Shown: piece by piece, positions 54,261-64,000 of the stretch | Layout: each line of letters begins with the position of its first letter | Position numbering within the stretch: the first letter of the stretch is position 1 | Assembly (NCBI GenBank): GCA_020284085.1 | Contig: JACEVL010000031.1 | Coordinates: 53,501-117,500, forward strand | Source: Aporrectodea caliginosa | Lineage: Eukaryota > Annelida > Clitellata > Crassiclitellata > Lumbricidae | Length of the DNA stretch: 64,000 bases | Reading direction: 5' to 3' | The notes under the pieces: model-generated | The model's database searches: none | What the model saw: only the letters and a program-made list of their open reading frames with translations | What the model was told of the DNA's origin: nothing | Translations under genes and position numbers: made by a program

Positions 54261-55474
54261 TTGAATGTTTCAATGTTGACTTTGCTTGGCTAAAAGAAAG
54301 TAGGAATGACTTATGCTCGTCATAGTGGTACGGAATCCTAATAGGAACATCTTGCGGTTGGTTGAACTTCAACTAGACAGTACTTTTCTGAGACTTGTTG
54401 TAGCCTTCTGACACATTCTCAAACATCACTAACATTATTATTCGACTATGTAACACAAGAAAATTCCGTCAAATTCTGCACATTCTGCCATAGTGTTCTT
54501 TTTGCTATAATGCTGCTGATGATAATATTGGTGGGTAGGTACTAGGTAGGTATACATTGTAGCAGACAAACAATAGATTCAAACATATATTTTGCATGCA
54601 TAGATATATACATGAAAATATAATAGCAAAGAAACATATCCGCAGTGGGCTTTCGTACTGCGCTGTCACTGTCGAAGGCCACACAGAGTCTATATTGAGC
54701 TTTCAACAAGTCAGCGAAATAAAAAAAGTCAAATCCATATTATGGTATAGTGTTTGCGTTATTGCAGTCGATCATTTTTATTACGAGAAAACCATTCTGA
54801 ACTCCGTCTTTACGGTAAGATCGTTCAACAAGAGCAATTCTAACTAATTCACAAGATGGGCTTACACATGCTTAGGCACCAAACGTTTGAGAGGACTATT
54901 ATTCGTTTATGCACTTGTCTGTTATCCAACGACTTCGGCTTCACGTTGCTAAGAGAATCTCGTGCAATCATCACGAAGGAGCTGATGTTGACCTCGCTTT
55001 TCCAGAGCCCCGGATTTGATAGGCCTACTGTAAGTATATGACCATTTATATAGAGCCTTACAAGAACCTCACGAATGTGCTCATAGTTAGGTTTTTGTTA
55101 AGGTAATCGATGAACAACCTATATATTTTAGGAAAATATTTTCGCGCAATTGGGAGCGCATGTTTTACTGTAAACAAACTAACAAACTTTGCGTCATTTA
55201 TCATGCAAATAAAATGTGATTATTTGGTATTAATGGATAATACGAAATTCAGGTTCAAAGTGTCAATTTAAAATAAACTGTTCCAAACATAAAAGATAAA
55301 AATATAAAGATTTGCAAAATGGTAATGCTAAAAATGGCATCTAGATACTTTGAAAATAAACACACACAAAAACAAACATAAATTTTGGAAATGTGACCTA
55401 ACTAAATTTAAAAAGTGTTACTCGATGTCTTGGTTTACGCTTACGCGTTTTGTTTGGTTCATAGGAAAGCTGGA

Positions 55475-63430
<7,956 letters not shown>

Positions 63431-63804
63431 ACAATCCTCATGCTTTAACTTTTGGCTAAAACTTTAAAGCCATATGTAAAGAATGACATTACTTGAATCG
63501 TGTTGAATCTGAAATTGTCACGCATAAATAACCAGCAAATCTCATCCTTTTGACGCTTACATTTATCTGCGAATTATACGCTTACTGATAACTTTTTTAT
63601 TCTTAATTTTGCCTAACTTGGGTTAGCGTAGGCAGCGGTTTTGTAAGAAATAGGTCTATAGGCCTATCAGTTGTCTAGAGAAATACATGTATATCATAGG
63701 TCCATACACATACATACATGCATGCATATATGTACACACACGTACATAAATACATGCATACATAGTATTACATACAAACATACGTATACATACATACATA
63801 CATA

Positions 63805-64000
63805 CAGGGTGAGCCGAAAAAGGAACCCCAAAGGTTTTATGCTAATATTTCGGCCAAAAGTAAGAATATTTAAATCACATTTTAAAGACAAAAAGGTAAT
63901 TCATATCTACATATAACGGCCAAATTTCACCAAACACTTTCAAACGGAACTGAAGTTATATCATTTTTAGTGAGTCGACCCACTGTGTTTTTATGGTCCA
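63805..64000. mobile_element. Possible DNA-transposon end running off the window
   Basis: After a CATA microsatellite (63700-63804) the sequence CAGGGTGAGCCGAAAAAGGA begins next to TA, resembling a mariner-type terminal repeat. The other end would be outside the window. Confidence 0.3.

Larger units (their letters stand above)
51531..55474. other. Intergenic between CYP genes B and C
   Basis: Contains the LINE tail, LINE end and inverted repeat copy listed separately. Otherwise only short frames without motifs. 54640-55060 has two open frames that may be unrecognised exons or chance. Confidence 0.45.

Noticed and set aside
55415..55474. Upstream in-frame start for CYP gene C exon 1
   Set aside because: Not conserved in A or B, and it lies before a putative acceptor; the ATG at 55475 aligns with the paralogues.

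Overview
The window looks like a piece of a metazoan nuclear genome, probably a marine invertebrate, though the sequence does not fix the phylum. The grounds are spliced genes with GT-AG introns, a tandem group of CYP2-type cytochrome P450 genes, a TRIM (RING/B-box/coiled-coil) gene, non-LTR retrotransposons of CR1/L2 type, a tRNA-headed SINE, a Ty3/gypsy fragment, hAT-like MITEs and very long microsatellites. There is no prokaryotic gene organisation, no CRISPR array, and no tRNA or rRNA gene.

Layout. 1-3850: broken LINE reverse transcriptase pieces and unassigned sequence. 3854-9866 (minus): a RING/B-box exon (9866-8744) and a Kelch-repeat exon (4761-3854) that join in phase and probably form one TRIM-Kelch gene. 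Its putative intron holds an hAT-like MITE and a decayed CR1/L2-like LINE. 10514-27323 (plus): CYP gene A, five coding exons. Its 11.2-kb intron 2 is packed with mobile DNA, including a nested 3.1-kb DNA transposon with an intact 755-codon ORF (17852-20956). 28735-33600: LINE remnants and a nearly complete LINE with an intact 1077-codon EN-RT ORF. 37696-51530 (plus): CYP gene B, same exon layout, with a 1-bp deletion in exon 2. 55475-63430 (plus): CYP gene C, intact.

The three P450 genes share exon lengths, intron phases and much intron sequence, so they arose by tandem duplication of a five-exon ancestor. All three have the ExxR, PERF and FxxGxRxCxG signatures. B and C lack the usual I-helix threonine, and all three have His instead of Arg in the C-helix WxxxR motif. 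The TRIM-Kelch gene and CYP A are head to head across about 650 bp.

The least ordinary items are: the nested transposon with a predicted DDE-type ORF; two DNA elements that both carry about 153-bp repeat units; the inferred TRIM-Kelch architecture; a palindromic MITE with 35-bp perfect TIRs and a 9-bp duplication; and a MITE with four plus four oppositely oriented CTCCGTTAC iterons. Family names rest on motifs read by eye; no database search was possible.
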